This document shows positions 8,275 through 16,548 of a stretch of DNA of 48,046 nt, piece by piece. Source of the stretch: Gemmataceae bacterium (lineage in GTDB: Bacteria > Planctomycetota > Planctomycetia > Gemmatales > Gemmataceae). The stretch lies in assembly GCA_019636445.1 (NCBI GenBank), contig JAHBXO010000011.1:103997-152042 (forward strand), in the 5' to 3' direction. Under the pieces are notes generated by a model. That model had not been told where the DNA came from and did not search any database. It worked only from the letters and a program-made list of their open reading frames with translations. Both the position numbers and the translations under genes were made by a program. Within the stretch, counting starts at the first letter, position 1. Each line of letters opens with the position of its first letter.

Positions 8275-11200
8275 TTACTCCGAACGGAGGGCGGCGAGGA
8301 TCGGCGCGCGGAGGGCGCTACGGGCAGCGAGGGCAACGACGATGATACCCGTGGCGAAGACGCCGACCAAGAGGATACCGACGCCGGCCCAGGGAAGCGA
8401 GCCACCGAGCGCGAGGTTCGGCAGGACGGAGAGCACCGCCGCGCCGAGGCCGAGGGCGACGCCGAGCGCGAGCAGCCATAGGTTCTCGAGTAGCACGGCA
8501 CGGCGGACCGCGCTGGGGGCGAAGCCGACAGCGCGGAGCAGCGCGATCTCGCCGAGGCGCTCCCACACGCCGCGGAGGATGACGGCGGCGAGGCCGAGGA
8601 TACCGAGGAGCAGGCCGAGGCCGCCAAGCAGCTGGAACGTGGTGAGGTACGTGCCCACGACGGCCTGGAACGCCGCGACGCGTTCGCGGCTCTCCGTGAC
8701 GGCGACGCCGCTTCCCTGCAGGCCGGCGGCGAGCAGCTTCGCGATCTCCGGTGCATTGGCCGCATCGGTCTCGACGAGATTCAGGCGGAAGCCCTCCTCG
8801 CGCGGGTGCAGTTTGCGGAGTGCATCGTCCGCCATCACGAGTTCGCTCTGGAACGGGCTATCCTGCAGCGTGCCGACGAGCCGGCAGGTCACTTTCTTCC
8901 CCTGCTCGTCTTCCACCTCGACCGTTCCGCCGACCATGATCTTGAGCATCCACATCGCGGTGTTCTGCTCGGCGAAGACGGGGATCGCCCCGTCCGGCTG
9001 CGGTTGCTTCAGGAGCGTCCACGGGTTATCGCCGGCCCCGGAGGCGGTCATGGCGAAGCGGAAGCCGCCACGCTCGATCAGGTCGTCCGGCACGCCGAGC
9101 AAGCGCGGCTTGCCGGCCTGATAGAGATTCAGGCAACTCGCGTCGTCCCCGCTCACGACGCGCACCGGCACGCTCACGCGGATCGCCGTCAGCTTTTCCT
9201 TCGCGGCGGCCACGAGGGCTTTCTTGTCCGCGTCCGGGTTCCGTTCGGCTTGTCGCTGTAAGAACAAATCCAGCCCGGCGAGTACGTCGTCTCGCCCGGC
9301 CTTCGAATCGAGTCGATTGAAGAGCGGTACGTCGGATTCGACGAGCAGGTTGAACCCGCCGCTGCCCCCGGTCCGGCCGGCGAAGTCGGCTTCGGGCTTG
9401 CGCCGGAAGCTCTCGACGGCGACGAGCAGGAACGTGGCCGAGCCGATGAGCAGGACGGTGAGCACGCTGCGTCCCGGGGCGCGCCCGGCGTTGCGGACGG
9501 CGAAGTCGGTGAGCGATCGGGCCAGCGAACGGGGCGCCGTGAGTCGGCGGCGGATGACGAGCAACCCCGCGACGAAGAGGAGCGCGCCGCCGAGGAAGAA
9601 GCCCATCGCGCGGAAGTCCGGGTTCGGCAGCATCGGGCTGCCGAACAACGCGGCGATGGCCGCGACGACGCAGCCGACGATGAGGATCGTGCCCCAGCGG
9701 CGCTCCGCGGGGCGTTCGGGTTCGGTCGTTTCGATCTGTCCGCGCAGGAGCGACGGCGGCGCGACGCGGACGAGCTTTCGCACGGCAAGCCAGACCGTGA
9801 GGCCCGTCATGACGAGCGTGAGGACGAAGCCGAGGATCGCGCTGGTCGGCGTGGCGTGTGGTCGGAGGAACGACTTCGCACCCGGATCGGGCCAGAGGTC
9901 GGCGATCAGTGCGAGCAGCAGTCGCGAATAGCCGACAGCGGCGAGTACGCCGACGATGGCCCCGAGCGCGGCGAGCAGCAAGCCCTCGAAGACGAGCATC
10001 CGCAACACGACTCGCGGCGAATAGCCGAAGGCGAGGTAGTTGCCGATCTCCTTCGCCCGGCGTTCGATGTTGAGCCGGAACATCAGGCCGACGAGCAGGA
10101 GCGCCGAGACGATGAGGAAGAGGCTGAAGCCGAGGAAGAGGCCGCCGAAGTCGGTGCCGCCCTTGCTGGCGGCAAGGAGACGCGATCGCACATCCTCGAC
10201 GACGAGGCCGCCGGAGGCGGGGGTGAGCTTCGCACGCAGGAGCGGCGTGAGCTTGGCGACCGTCTGTTCGGGCGTCTCGCCCGCGGCCGGGGCGATCCGA
10301 ATTGACGTGACATTTCCGAATCGGCTGGAGAACCACTTCTCGCCGGCGGCGCGATTGACGTAGGCCTTGGGCGTCGTTCGGTAGTCCTTCCAGAATTTGT
10401 CGTGGACGTCGCCGGGGCGGATACGTGTGCGATCGAAGGTGAACGGCGGCTGCCAGGTGGCGATGTCGAGCTTGTCGGTGATGCCGGGGAACGGCGGCGT
10501 GATCGCGGGGTCGGCGGTCGGTCCGGACAGCGGCACGAATCCGCGGAGTTTGAACTCGGCAGTGATCGTGCGCTCGCCGCTTTCGACGTCCGGGGCGAAG
10601 AACTTCAGGCGGATCGTGTCGCCGGGCTTCGCGGCCTTCAGCGGCGATTCGGGCCAGTCGGCCAGCACGATCTCGTCGTCGGCGAGGTTCGGAACACCCT
10701 CGGGCAGGAACGGTCCGAGGGGCGCGGCCGCGCCCGGTTCGACGGCGGCGACGATCGAATACGGGATCACATACTTTTCGTGCGCGATGTCGATCGCGAG
10801 ATAGGCGGTCGTGCGCGCGGTGCGCAGGCCCAGTTCCTTCGCGCTCGACTCCGCCGCGTCGAGAACCGTTGGCTCCAGCAGCAACCGGTCCGTTTCGAGC
10901 GAGACGTAGGCGAGGTTTCGACTCGGCACTTTGTTGCCGAGGGGCGGGTCGCGCCGCGTGCGCAGGCGCAGGCCCCAGTCGGGCAGGTCGAGCGTGCGTT
11001 CGAGGGCGGCGTTCACCGCGCCGGCGTCGGGGCCGAAGGCGAACAAGGCGTTCACACGGTCCGGGTTGTCGCCGAGCGCCCGACGCTGGAGCGCCTCCAG
11101 CGGGACGTACACGTTCAGCGGCGGGGCCGGGTTCGGCAGCAGGTTGAAATCGTTGGCGGCATGGTCGTCGGGCAGAATGTCCGCCGCTGTCAGATCGAAG

Positions 11201-11709
11201 CCGAGCGTGGTATCCTCCGCGTTCCGCTTCCCCATGATGGACGAGCGCGGCAGGCTGGAGAACTGCTGCACCGAGAGCCGGAGCTTGCCGCCGACCTTGA
11301 TACCGGCCTTGGCTGCGACGCGCGCCCCGAGCACGGCCTGGACGCCGCGCGCCGTCGGCGGCTTCAAACCGAACTTCGTGAAGCCGTCCTCCGTCAGTCC
11401 GACGATGGTTACGTGAGGCACGGTGGTGCCGTCGTCCTCGTTCGCCAGCGAACCTTGCAGCATCAGGGCTGGCACGGTGTCCGGCATGGCGACGGAGCCG
11501 GTGCGGATGAGCCGGTTGCCGGTCCACGCGGCCGTCACGCCGTTGAGCTGACGCTCGGACTTCGCCCGCAGGCTGCCCCGGAGCGAATCGCCGACGAAGA
11601 GCGCCCCGGCCAGCACGGCCGCGCCCACGGCGGCGGCGAACAGCACGGCGAGGTTGCCACGCCAGTGATGGCGGATCGAACGCAGCGGCAGCGAGCGGAG
11701 CGCGAGCAT
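8275..11709 (-). CDS. ABC transporter permease, FtsX/MacB type, large
   Basis: This 1144-residue inner-membrane protein resembles the YbbP/LolE-like class of permeases that carry two FtsX cores. A first membrane helix lies at about 17-40, followed by a long extracytoplasmic region. The first FtsX core begins near residue 520 (FLGFSLFLIVSALLLVGLMF), more helices lie at 675-765, and a second FtsX core lies near 1020-1130 (LLGGLGLLLGILGLAAVILRG and ERLGEIALLRAVGF). Such permeases act with a LolD/YbbA-type ATPase in lipid or lipoprotein handling or as mechanotransmitters, rather than as ordinary importers. The ATPase gene ends two bases upstream (stop 11711, start 11709), so the two are translationally close and form one transporter. 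The substrate is unknown. Confidence 0.9.
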   Translation of the reverse strand: MLALRSLPLRSIRHHWRGNLAVLFAAAVGAAVLAGALFVGDSLRGSLRAKSERQLNGVTAAWTGNRLIRTGSVAMPDTVPALMLQGSLANEDDGTTVPHVTIVGLTEDGFTKFGLKPPTARGVQAVLGARVAAKAGIKVGGKLRLSVQQFSSLPRSSIMGKRNAEDTTLGFDLTAADILPDDHAANDFNLLPNPAPPLNVYVPLEALQRRALGDNPDRVNALFAFGPDAGAVNAALERTLDLPDWGLRLRTRRDPPLGNKVPSRNLAYVSLETDRLLLEPTVLDAAESSAKELGLRTARTTAYLAIDIAHEKYVIPYSIVAAVEPGAAAPLGPFLPEGVPNLADDEIVLADWPESPLKAAKPGDTIRLKFFAPDVESGERTITAEFKLRGFVPLSGPTADPAITPPFPGITDKLDIATWQPPFTFDRTRIRPGDVHDKFWKDYRTTPKAYVNRAAGEKWFSSRFGNVTSIRIAPAAGETPEQTVAKLTPLLRAKLTPASGGLVVEDVRSRLLAASKGGTDFGGLFLGFSLFLIVSALLLVGLMFRLNIERRAKEIGNYLAFGYSPRVVLRMLVFEGLLLAALGAIVGVLAAVGYSRLLLALIADLWPDPGAKSFLRPHATPTSAILGFVLTLVMTGLTVWLAVRKLVRVAPPSLLRGQIETTEPERPAERRWGTILIVGCVVAAIAALFGSPMLPNPDFRAMGFFLGGALLFVAGLLVIRRRLTAPRSLARSLTDFAVRNAGRAPGRSVLTVLLIGSATFLLVAVESFRRKPEADFAGRTGGSGGFNLLVESDVPLFNRLDSKAGRDDVLAGLDLFLQRQAERNPDADKKALVAAAKEKLTAIRVSVPVRVVSGDDASCLNLYQAGKPRLLGVPDDLIERGGFRFAMTASGAGDNPWTLLKQPQPDGAIPVFAEQNTAMWMLKIMVGGTVEVEDEQGKKVTCRLVGTLQDSPFQSELVMADDALRKLHPREEGFRLNLVETDAANAPEIAKLLAAGLQGSGVAVTESRERVAAFQAVVGTYLTTFQLLGGLGLLLGILGLAAVILRGVWERLGEIALLRAVGFAPSAVRRAVLLENLWLLALGVALGLGAAVLSVLPNLALGGSLPWAGVGILLVGVFATGIIVVALAARSALRAPILAALRSE

Positions 11710-11710
11710 G

Positions 11711-12388
11711 TCAGGCGCTCCGCTCGAGGCGGCCGTCGGTCATCTCGGCCCGGGCAGGGAAGGACTTCGCGAGGTCCTGGCTGTGCGTGACGGCGACGAG
11801 GATCGTGCCGGCCTGCCGGTGCAGTTCCAGCAACAGTTCGCCGATCGTCTGGGCGGTGTGGCGGTCGAGGTTCCCGGTCGGTTCGTCCGCGAGTACCAGT
11901 TTCGGCTTCTGAATCAGGGCGCGGGCGATGGCGACGCGCTGGCGTTCACCGCCGGACAACTCGGCCGGTCGATGATCCAACCGGGCGGCAAGGCCGACGC
12001 GTTCGAGCAGGCTCCGCGCGTGGGCCTCGAGTGCCGCGGCGTCCCGGTTCGGATTCACGAGCGTCGGCACGAGGACGTTTTCGAGGACGTTGAACTGCGG
12101 CAGCAGGTGGTGTTCTTGAAAAATGAACCCGATCCGCTCGTTGCGGAACTTCGCGAGCGCGATGTCGTCGAGGGCGAACGGGTCCTGGCCGTCGAGTTCG
12201 ACTGTGCCCGACGAGGGTCGATCGAGTGTACCGAGGATGTGCAGGAGCGTGCTCTTGCCGGAGCCGGAGGGGCCGGTGATGGCGAGGGCGTCGCCGTCGG
12301 CGAGTTGGAGCGAAGCGCCGGCGAGCACGCGCAGCGGTTCGCCACGCGTCGGGTACTCCTTGCGAAGATCGGTCACGGTCAGGGGCAT
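11711..12388 (-). CDS. ABC transporter ATP-binding protein, LolD/YbbA type
   Basis: The 225-residue product is the nucleotide-binding partner of the permease downstream. Walker A GPSGSGKST is at 39-47, the Q-loop glutamine at 91, the signature LSGGE at 144-148, Walker B LVLADEP at 164-170 and the switch histidine at 202. The short size and the motif EHHLLPQFNVLENVLVP are typical of the MacB/LolD/YbbA group. I chose the ATG at 12388; the frame extends 18 codons upstream, but these run into the AT-rich palindrome at 12406-12482. The role is ATP-driven movement of a lipid, lipoprotein or envelope factor, inferred from the family only. Confidence 0.93.
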   Translation of the reverse strand: MPLTVTDLRKEYPTRGEPLRVLAGASLQLADGDALAITGPSGSGKSTLLHILGTLDRPSSGTVELDGQDPFALDDIALAKFRNERIGFIFQEHHLLPQFNVLENVLVPTLVNPNRDAAALEAHARSLLERVGLAARLDHRPAELSGGERQRVAIARALIQKPKLVLADEPTGNLDRHTAQTIGELLLELHRQAGTILVAVTHSQDLAKSFPARAEMTDGRLERSA

Positions 12389-12405
12389 CGGTTTCCCTTC
12401 GGTCC

Positions 12406-12482
12406 TTTTGCATTTTTCATTACTCATTTTGAATTGTTCCAAATTGGATCAATGCAAAATGCGAAATGAAAAATGCAAAATG
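12406..12482. repeat. AT-rich intergenic palindrome, copy 1
   Basis: TTTTGCATTTTTCAT (12406-12420) and ATGAAAAATGCAAAA (12466-12480) are perfect 15-base inverted arms. A second nested pair, CATTTTG (12425-12431) and CAAAATG (12455-12461), and a nearly palindromic centre make the whole element one long hairpin. It stands out by its low GC content. It shares the 19-base end AATGAAAAATGCAAAATGG with the element at 19549-19621. It lies between the toroid gene stop and the ABC ATPase start, which read in the same direction, and may act as a terminator or be a miniature mobile relic. Confidence 0.75.
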
Positions 12483-12486
12483 GGAG

Positions 12487-13452
12487 TTACTTCGAAAACG
12501 CTCCCGGTTCCTGCGGGGCGTCGGCGGTCAGGGCCAGCGTGCCGAGGCCGTAGAAGGTGTACTCCACGTCGTGGCCTTCGTCCCAGAGGCCGCCATGGAA
12601 TCCGCCGGTCGGCACCTCGCACGACTCGGCGTAGTCCCGCAGCGCGGCGAGCTTGAGCCGATGGCCCGCGCCGAGTTGGTCCAGCGACCAGGCACCGGTG
12701 AACGTCGAGAGCAGATCGGCGGCCGGGATGCGGTCGTTGGCGCGGAAGCCGCCCTCGAGTTCGGTCGGAAGCTGCACGAGGAACTCGACGACGCGGCTGC
12801 GGATGCCGTCATCCAACGCGTTCAGGATTTGCAGGACGCCGACGCCCGCGGCGGTGGGGTTCGTGCCGCTGCGTTTCATCGCGGCGATCTCGACGAAGCC
12901 GCCGTCCTCGCGCTGTCTCCCTTTCACGAACTTCACGAGCGCATCGGGTTCCGGGATCGGCCGGCCGAGGAGTTCGTGCGCGAGGCAGACGAGGAAACTC
13001 GTGTAGGTGCTGCCGCCGGGGGCGCCGGGGACCTTACCGAAGCCGCCATCGGGCGTGCGGAAGGAATCGAAGAGCGAACCGACGCGATCGCGCCAGTCGG
13101 GCGGCGACTCGGCCAAAACGTCCGGCCCGCCGCCGAGCGGAACGAGGTGGCATGCCACGAGGAGCGAGAAGAAATCGACGACGCCAGTGGACTGCCCCAT
13201 GCGCGAGCGAAGAAAGCCGGCGGCCGATTCGCAGATGCCCGGTTCGAGGGCTTGCAGCACGGCGAGCGAGCGCAGGGCGAAGCCGGTGTAGTAGAGATCG
13301 CTGCCGCCTTCGCGGCCGGGCCAGCCGCCGTCGGGCCGTTGCTTCGAACGGATGTACTCGGCGTGCTTCGCGCGCGTCTCGTCGGGGAGCTTCTCGATTC
13401 CGTCGAGGAGCTGGTTCGTCAGTTTGACGAGGTACGGTTCGGCCACGCTCAC
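12487..13452 (-). CDS. toroid (prenyltransferase/squalene-cyclase repeat) protein
   Basis: This 321-residue protein has the alpha/alpha-barrel repeats of prenyltransferases and squalene cyclases: RPDGGWPG (39-46), TPDGGFGK (133-140), REDGGFVE (181-188), LEGGFRA (232-238) and a C-terminal PTGGFHGG with VEYTFYGLGTLAL. I see no DxDD motif of class II cyclases, and the Asp/Cys/His zinc ligands of protein prenyltransferase beta subunits are not recognisable (VEYT stands where a His-Thr is expected), so it may be a binding protein or an unusual enzyme. The start is a GTG at 13452 that overlaps the TGA of the thioesterase gene in the string GTGA, a sign of translational coupling. There is no signal peptide. 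Confidence 0.82.
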   Translation of the reverse strand: MSVAEPYLVKLTNQLLDGIEKLPDETRAKHAEYIRSKQRPDGGWPGREGGSDLYYTGFALRSLAVLQALEPGICESAAGFLRSRMGQSTGVVDFFSLLVACHLVPLGGGPDVLAESPPDWRDRVGSLFDSFRTPDGGFGKVPGAPGGSTYTSFLVCLAHELLGRPIPEPDALVKFVKGRQREDGGFVEIAAMKRSGTNPTAAGVGVLQILNALDDGIRSRVVEFLVQLPTELEGGFRANDRIPAADLLSTFTGAWSLDQLGAGHRLKLAALRDYAESCEVPTGGFHGGLWDEGHDVEYTFYGLGTLALTADAPQEPGAFSK

Positions 13453-13868
13453 GCCTCCAGCTTGGCGCGGATGGCGGGCGGGATTTCCAGCGGCTCGATC
13501 GTGCCGCCCGGCCCCTTGCGGCAATAGACGCCGGACATGCGGCCGACGGCGATCGGTTGACCGTCCCGACTGAATTCGAAACGGAAGCTCAGCGACTTCG
13601 CACCCACCTTCTCGAGCGTGACCGCGATAACGGCTTCGTCCTCGAAGCGGAGGGGCTTCTCGTAATCGCAGGCGGCCGAGACGCGGGGGAAGCCGTAGCC
13701 GACGCCGTTTTCGGTCCAGGCGACGGAGAGGCCGCGGGCGCGGAGGAACGCGGTCTCGGCCACTTCCATGAAGCGGAAGAAGTTGGCGAAGTGCATGATG
13801 CCGGCCATGTCGGTGTCGCCGAACTCGACGCGCCGGACGATGCGGAAGGGTGTGGCCATTCCGGTCAT
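13449..13868 (-). CDS. acyl-CoA thioesterase, 4HBT/YbgC hotdog fold
   Basis: The 139-residue product matches the hotdog thioesterases. The signature FGDTDMAGIMHFANFFRFME (about residues 13-32) holds the catalytic Asp; the usual Tyr after His is Phe. Cytosolic hydrolysis of an acyl-CoA or aryl-CoA ester is expected. Two ATGs are possible, at 13868 and 13859; the second starts directly at MATPFRIVRRV, and neither has a clear ribosome-binding site. The gene overlaps the toroid gene by four bases and follows the crotonase gene by 46 bases, so a shared acyl-CoA step (fatty acid, quinone or polyketide-like) is plausible but unproven. Confidence 0.88.
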   Translation of the reverse strand: MTGMATPFRIVRRVEFGDTDMAGIMHFANFFRFMEVAETAFLRARGLSVAWTENGVGYGFPRVSAACDYEKPLRFEDEAVIAVTLEKVGAKSLSFRFEFSRDGQPIAVGRMSGVYCRKGPGGTIEPLEIPPAIRAKLEA

Positions 13869-13914
13869 TGTGGGGACGCCGCGGGGATTGGCGAGTCGTT
13901 CGCGGGAATCGATT

Positions 13915-14769
13915 TCACTTCTTCGCGGCGAAGAATTGCTCGATGAGCAGTTTGGATTCGTCCGACCCGACGAGGTGGAAGAAGCCCTCGGTTTCGCGCG
14001 CGAGAGCTTCGGGCAGGGGAAGGGCGCAACCATCGACGAGGGCGGTGAGAGCTTCGCGCACGGCGCGGGTGGCGTTGTCGAGTTGCGGCCGGTAGAGTGC
14101 CCGCGTCTCGGCGGGGATCCATTCCATTTTCTGCCGCCGGGCTGATTGCCAGCCTTCGATCCCCATGATCTGCATGGCGGAGGAGAGGAGCGTGCCGGAG
14201 TCGATCGGGCCGAGGGCGAGGTCGATTTCGGCGGCTCGGACGGCGGAGATGGTTTTGCCGGTGCCGATGAGATCGCCGGCGAACGGCATCCCGATGAGCC
14301 GGGGCAGGCGCTGGGTGCCGCCCCAGCCGGGCATGAGGCCGAACTTCACTTCGGGCAGACCCAGTTCGATCTTGCGATTCGTGCCGAGCAGGATGATGTC
14401 GCAGGCGAGCGCGACCTCCAGCCCGCCGCCGAGCGCCGCGCCATCGATGAGCGCGCACGTGGGGCACGGCAGCGATTCGAGCATGTTCAGCACGCGATGG
14501 CCGTGGTCGATCACCGCCTTCACGGCGGGGTCGTGGCGCACCGCGCCGGCGAGCAGTTTGAGATCGGCCCCGACGATGAAACTATCCGGCTTCGCGCTTT
14601 TCAGGATCACGCCGCGGACGTCGGACTGCACGATCAGGACGCGCAACGCGACTTCGAGGTCGCGCCAGGTTTGTTCGGTGAGGACGTTCGTCGTCCGGTC
14701 GGGCGCGTCGAAGGTGAGCGTCGCGAAGCGATCGTCGCGGATCAGCAGTCGGATCGAAGACTGAGCCAT
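13915..14769 (-). CDS. enoyl-CoA hydratase/isomerase (crotonase)
   Basis: This 284-residue protein is a crotonase-fold enzyme. The oxyanion-hole segments are present (FIVGADLKLL and DGAALGGGLEVALACD). Both glutamates used by true hydratases are kept, in GGGLEVAL and in LPEVKFGLMPGWGGTQRL. It therefore probably hydrates a trans-2-enoyl-CoA in the cytosol; the sequence looks like the N-terminal half of FadB/FadJ multifunctional proteins but stands alone. The ATG at 14769 (MAQSSIRLLIRD) is preferred over one nine codons upstream, which would overlap the preceding gene. It sits 16 bases after the FtsQ-like gene and 46 bases before the thioesterase gene. Confidence 0.9.
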   Translation of the reverse strand: MAQSSIRLLIRDDRFATLTFDAPDRTTNVLTEQTWRDLEVALRVLIVQSDVRGVILKSAKPDSFIVGADLKLLAGAVRHDPAVKAVIDHGHRVLNMLESLPCPTCALIDGAALGGGLEVALACDIILLGTNRKIELGLPEVKFGLMPGWGGTQRLPRLIGMPFAGDLIGTGKTISAVRAAEIDLALGPIDSGTLLSSAMQIMGIEGWQSARRQKMEWIPAETRALYRPQLDNATRAVREALTALVDGCALPLPEALARETEGFFHLVGSDESKLLIEQFFAAKK

Positions 14770-14785
14770 GCGGAGCCACCGGGAG

Positions 14786-15436
14786 TCAGCGGTCAAGCAT
14801 CAGGGGCGGACCGGTCCGGCGCACGACGCGCCATCCCGCGGCCAGGCGTTCGATCGAAACGGCATCGAACTGGACGGCCAGTTCGGCGGCGCGGCGGACG
14901 ATGGGATCGTCCCACGGCGTGCCGGCGGCCGCGGTGGGCGCCGGCCGCTCCCCGATCAACTTCGTCTGGGAAGGGATCGGTTCGTGGACCGGCAGCAGGA
15001 TACCGTTACCGTCGACCGATCGGAACCCCGACCCTCCGGAGGGCGTCACGGCCAGCACCGGCCGGCGGAACCCCACCGTCAGGGGATAGCGGCCGCCGAC
15101 CGTCAGGTAACCGTCGTCGGCCACGAATTCCACCCAAGGGTGCTTCGCGATCGCCGCCCGCACTCGGCCAACCGAATCGGGGTCGGTCGTCGTGAAACGA
15201 TCCGGCAATTCGCCCAGATAGCGAACCTCGGTCCAGAAGGTGCCGGCGTCCACCCAGGCGGGCGGCTGGCAGTCGATGGCGTCGAGAGGAAGCTGGTAAC
15301 GGTCGCGGGGACCGATCCGCCCGCCCGCGATCGTGCCGAGCCAGGCGATGCCCGCCAGCAGCGCCGCGCCCAGACTCGCCGCCAGCAGCGCCGGCGCGAG
15401 GCGGCGCGGTCGTGGCCGTTCCGGCCGGCTCGCCAT
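14786..15436 (-). CDS. FtsQ-like single-pass membrane protein
   Basis: The 216-residue product has a short basic N-terminus (RPERPRPRR), one membrane helix at about 13-35, and an extracytoplasmic domain. The segment VRAAIAKHPWVEFVADDGYL, then GGRYPLTVGFRRPVLAV and SVDGNGILLP, follows the POTRA-plus-beta order of FtsQ/DivIB cell-division proteins (a WV motif, then YPLTV, R-P, then VD-NG). It begins nine bases after the stop of the MurB-like gene, and murB-ftsQ linkage is a classic dcw arrangement. The likeness is by pattern and context only; sequence identity to known FtsQ is low. Planctomycetes divide without FtsZ, so a retained FtsQ-like protein would be of interest. Confidence 0.6.
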   Translation of the reverse strand: MASRPERPRPRRLAPALLAASLGAALLAGIAWLGTIAGGRIGPRDRYQLPLDAIDCQPPAWVDAGTFWTEVRYLGELPDRFTTTDPDSVGRVRAAIAKHPWVEFVADDGYLTVGGRYPLTVGFRRPVLAVTPSGGSGFRSVDGNGILLPVHEPIPSQTKLIGERPAPTAAAGTPWDDPIVRRAAELAVQFDAVSIERLAAGWRVVRRTGPPLMLDR

Positions 15437-15444
15437 CGCACCCC

Positions 15445-16323
15445 TCACCACACGTTCAATTCCCGTTCCAGAACCAGACCCGTCCGTTCCCGAACTGTCT
15501 TGCGGACACTCTCGATCAGGCCAAGCACGTCGGCCGCGGTCGTGCCCGGATGGACGATCGCGTAGTTCCCGTTCCGCTCGCTGACCTCGGCTCCGCCGCA
15601 GCGGTGCTTGGCCAGTCCGGCCCGCTCGATGAGCGACGACGCGGTGCCCCCCGCGGGATTGCGGAACATGCGGACGCCGGCCTGGAAGCTGTGCGGTTCG
15701 CCCGCCTGACGCTGCACCCACGCCTTGCGCATCCGCCGCAGAAGCACCTCCGGATCATTCGGCTCGAGATCGAACTCGACCCAAAGAATGACGGGTTCGA
15801 CGAGATCGCTGCTGTGGTCGGAAAAATTCAACTCGTCCCGCGAGCGCAGTTCCTGCTTGCCGTCGTCGGTCAGCACGGCGACGCGGCGGACGGCGGAGCC
15901 GATTTCGCCGGTCCGATCGCCGACGTTGCAGCGCACGCTGCCACCGACGGTGCCGCGGATGCCCACGAGCGTTTCCAAGCCGCCGAGGCCCTCGCGGACG
16001 GCGAAGGCGAGCAAGTCGAAGAGTTGAGCGCCGCCGGCGGCACGGATGGTTCGACCCTCGCGTTCGATGCTGGCAAACGCCGCGCCGTGGAGGCGGACGA
16101 CCGCGCCGGGGACCGGTTCGTCGCGAACGAGCAGGTTGTAGCCGCCGCCAAGCATGCGCACAGGAACCCGATTCGTTTTGCACTGACGCAGTACATCGGC
16201 GAGTTCCGACACGGTGCGCGGTTGGATGAAATATTCCGCCGGCCCGCCGATCCGCAAATGCGTGTAAGGGGCGAGGGGCTCGCCCCGTTTCACGATGTCC
16301 GGGAACTGATCCGCGATCGTCAT
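15445..16323 (-). CDS. murB: MurB-like FAD protein with altered active site
   Basis: The 292-residue product has the whole fold of UDP-N-acetylenolpyruvoylglucosamine reductase, the NADPH enzyme that makes UDP-MurNAc for peptidoglycan. Visible parts are YTHLRIGGPAEYF, the FAD loop GGGYNLLV (59-66), GIRGTVGGSVRCNVG (121-135), FRNPAGGTASSLIERAGL (220-237) and the C-terminal LVLERELNVW with the final Glu at 287. Several key positions differ from the family: the catalytic Ser in the usual G-S-x-F-K-N-P is missing (GVRMFRNP, 216-223), YRDS reads FSDH, GIPG reads GIRG, and the late Asn reads His (IVHPG). The enzyme may be slow, changed in substrate or inactive. Start at 16323; nine bases separate its stop from the FtsQ-like start. 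Confidence 0.85.
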   Translation of the reverse strand: MTIADQFPDIVKRGEPLAPYTHLRIGGPAEYFIQPRTVSELADVLRQCKTNRVPVRMLGGGYNLLVRDEPVPGAVVRLHGAAFASIEREGRTIRAAGGAQLFDLLAFAVREGLGGLETLVGIRGTVGGSVRCNVGDRTGEIGSAVRRVAVLTDDGKQELRSRDELNFSDHSSDLVEPVILWVEFDLEPNDPEVLLRRMRKAWVQRQAGEPHSFQAGVRMFRNPAGGTASSLIERAGLAKHRCGGAEVSERNGNYAIVHPGTTAADVLGLIESVRKTVRERTGLVLERELNVW

Positions 16324-16409
16324 GCCGTCACACTCCGGGGGCAAGGGGATGATAGCGACGCGTCGGGCGAATTCACAGTGTCGACCGCAAGAGGCTTGAG
16401 ACCCTCGAC

Positions 16410-16438
16410 TTGAGGCCGGTTCGTCGAAACGCTAAAAT
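16410..16438 (+). promoter_or_regulatory. possible sigma70-type promoter for the cyclase gene
   Basis: TTGAGG (16410-16415) and TAAAAT (16433-16438) are 17 bases apart, close to the TTGACA/TATAAT consensus. They lie 110 bases upstream of the ATG at 16549 in the 225-bp divergent spacer after murB. Planctomycete promoters are poorly known, so this is a guess from the motif. Confidence 0.35.
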
Positions 16439-16548
16439 TCCCGGAGGCGGTCCGTCCTGAATTCGGGGCCGACCACCGTACTGTCCGTACATTGATGAGG
16501 ACCTAAACCGGGATCCGCGCGTCCGCCGGACCGGATCGAGGACGACGA

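Noticed and set aside
13915..14769. MenB (naphthoyl-CoA synthase) as the identity of the crotonase
   Set aside because: Both hydratase glutamates are present, which does not fit MenB.
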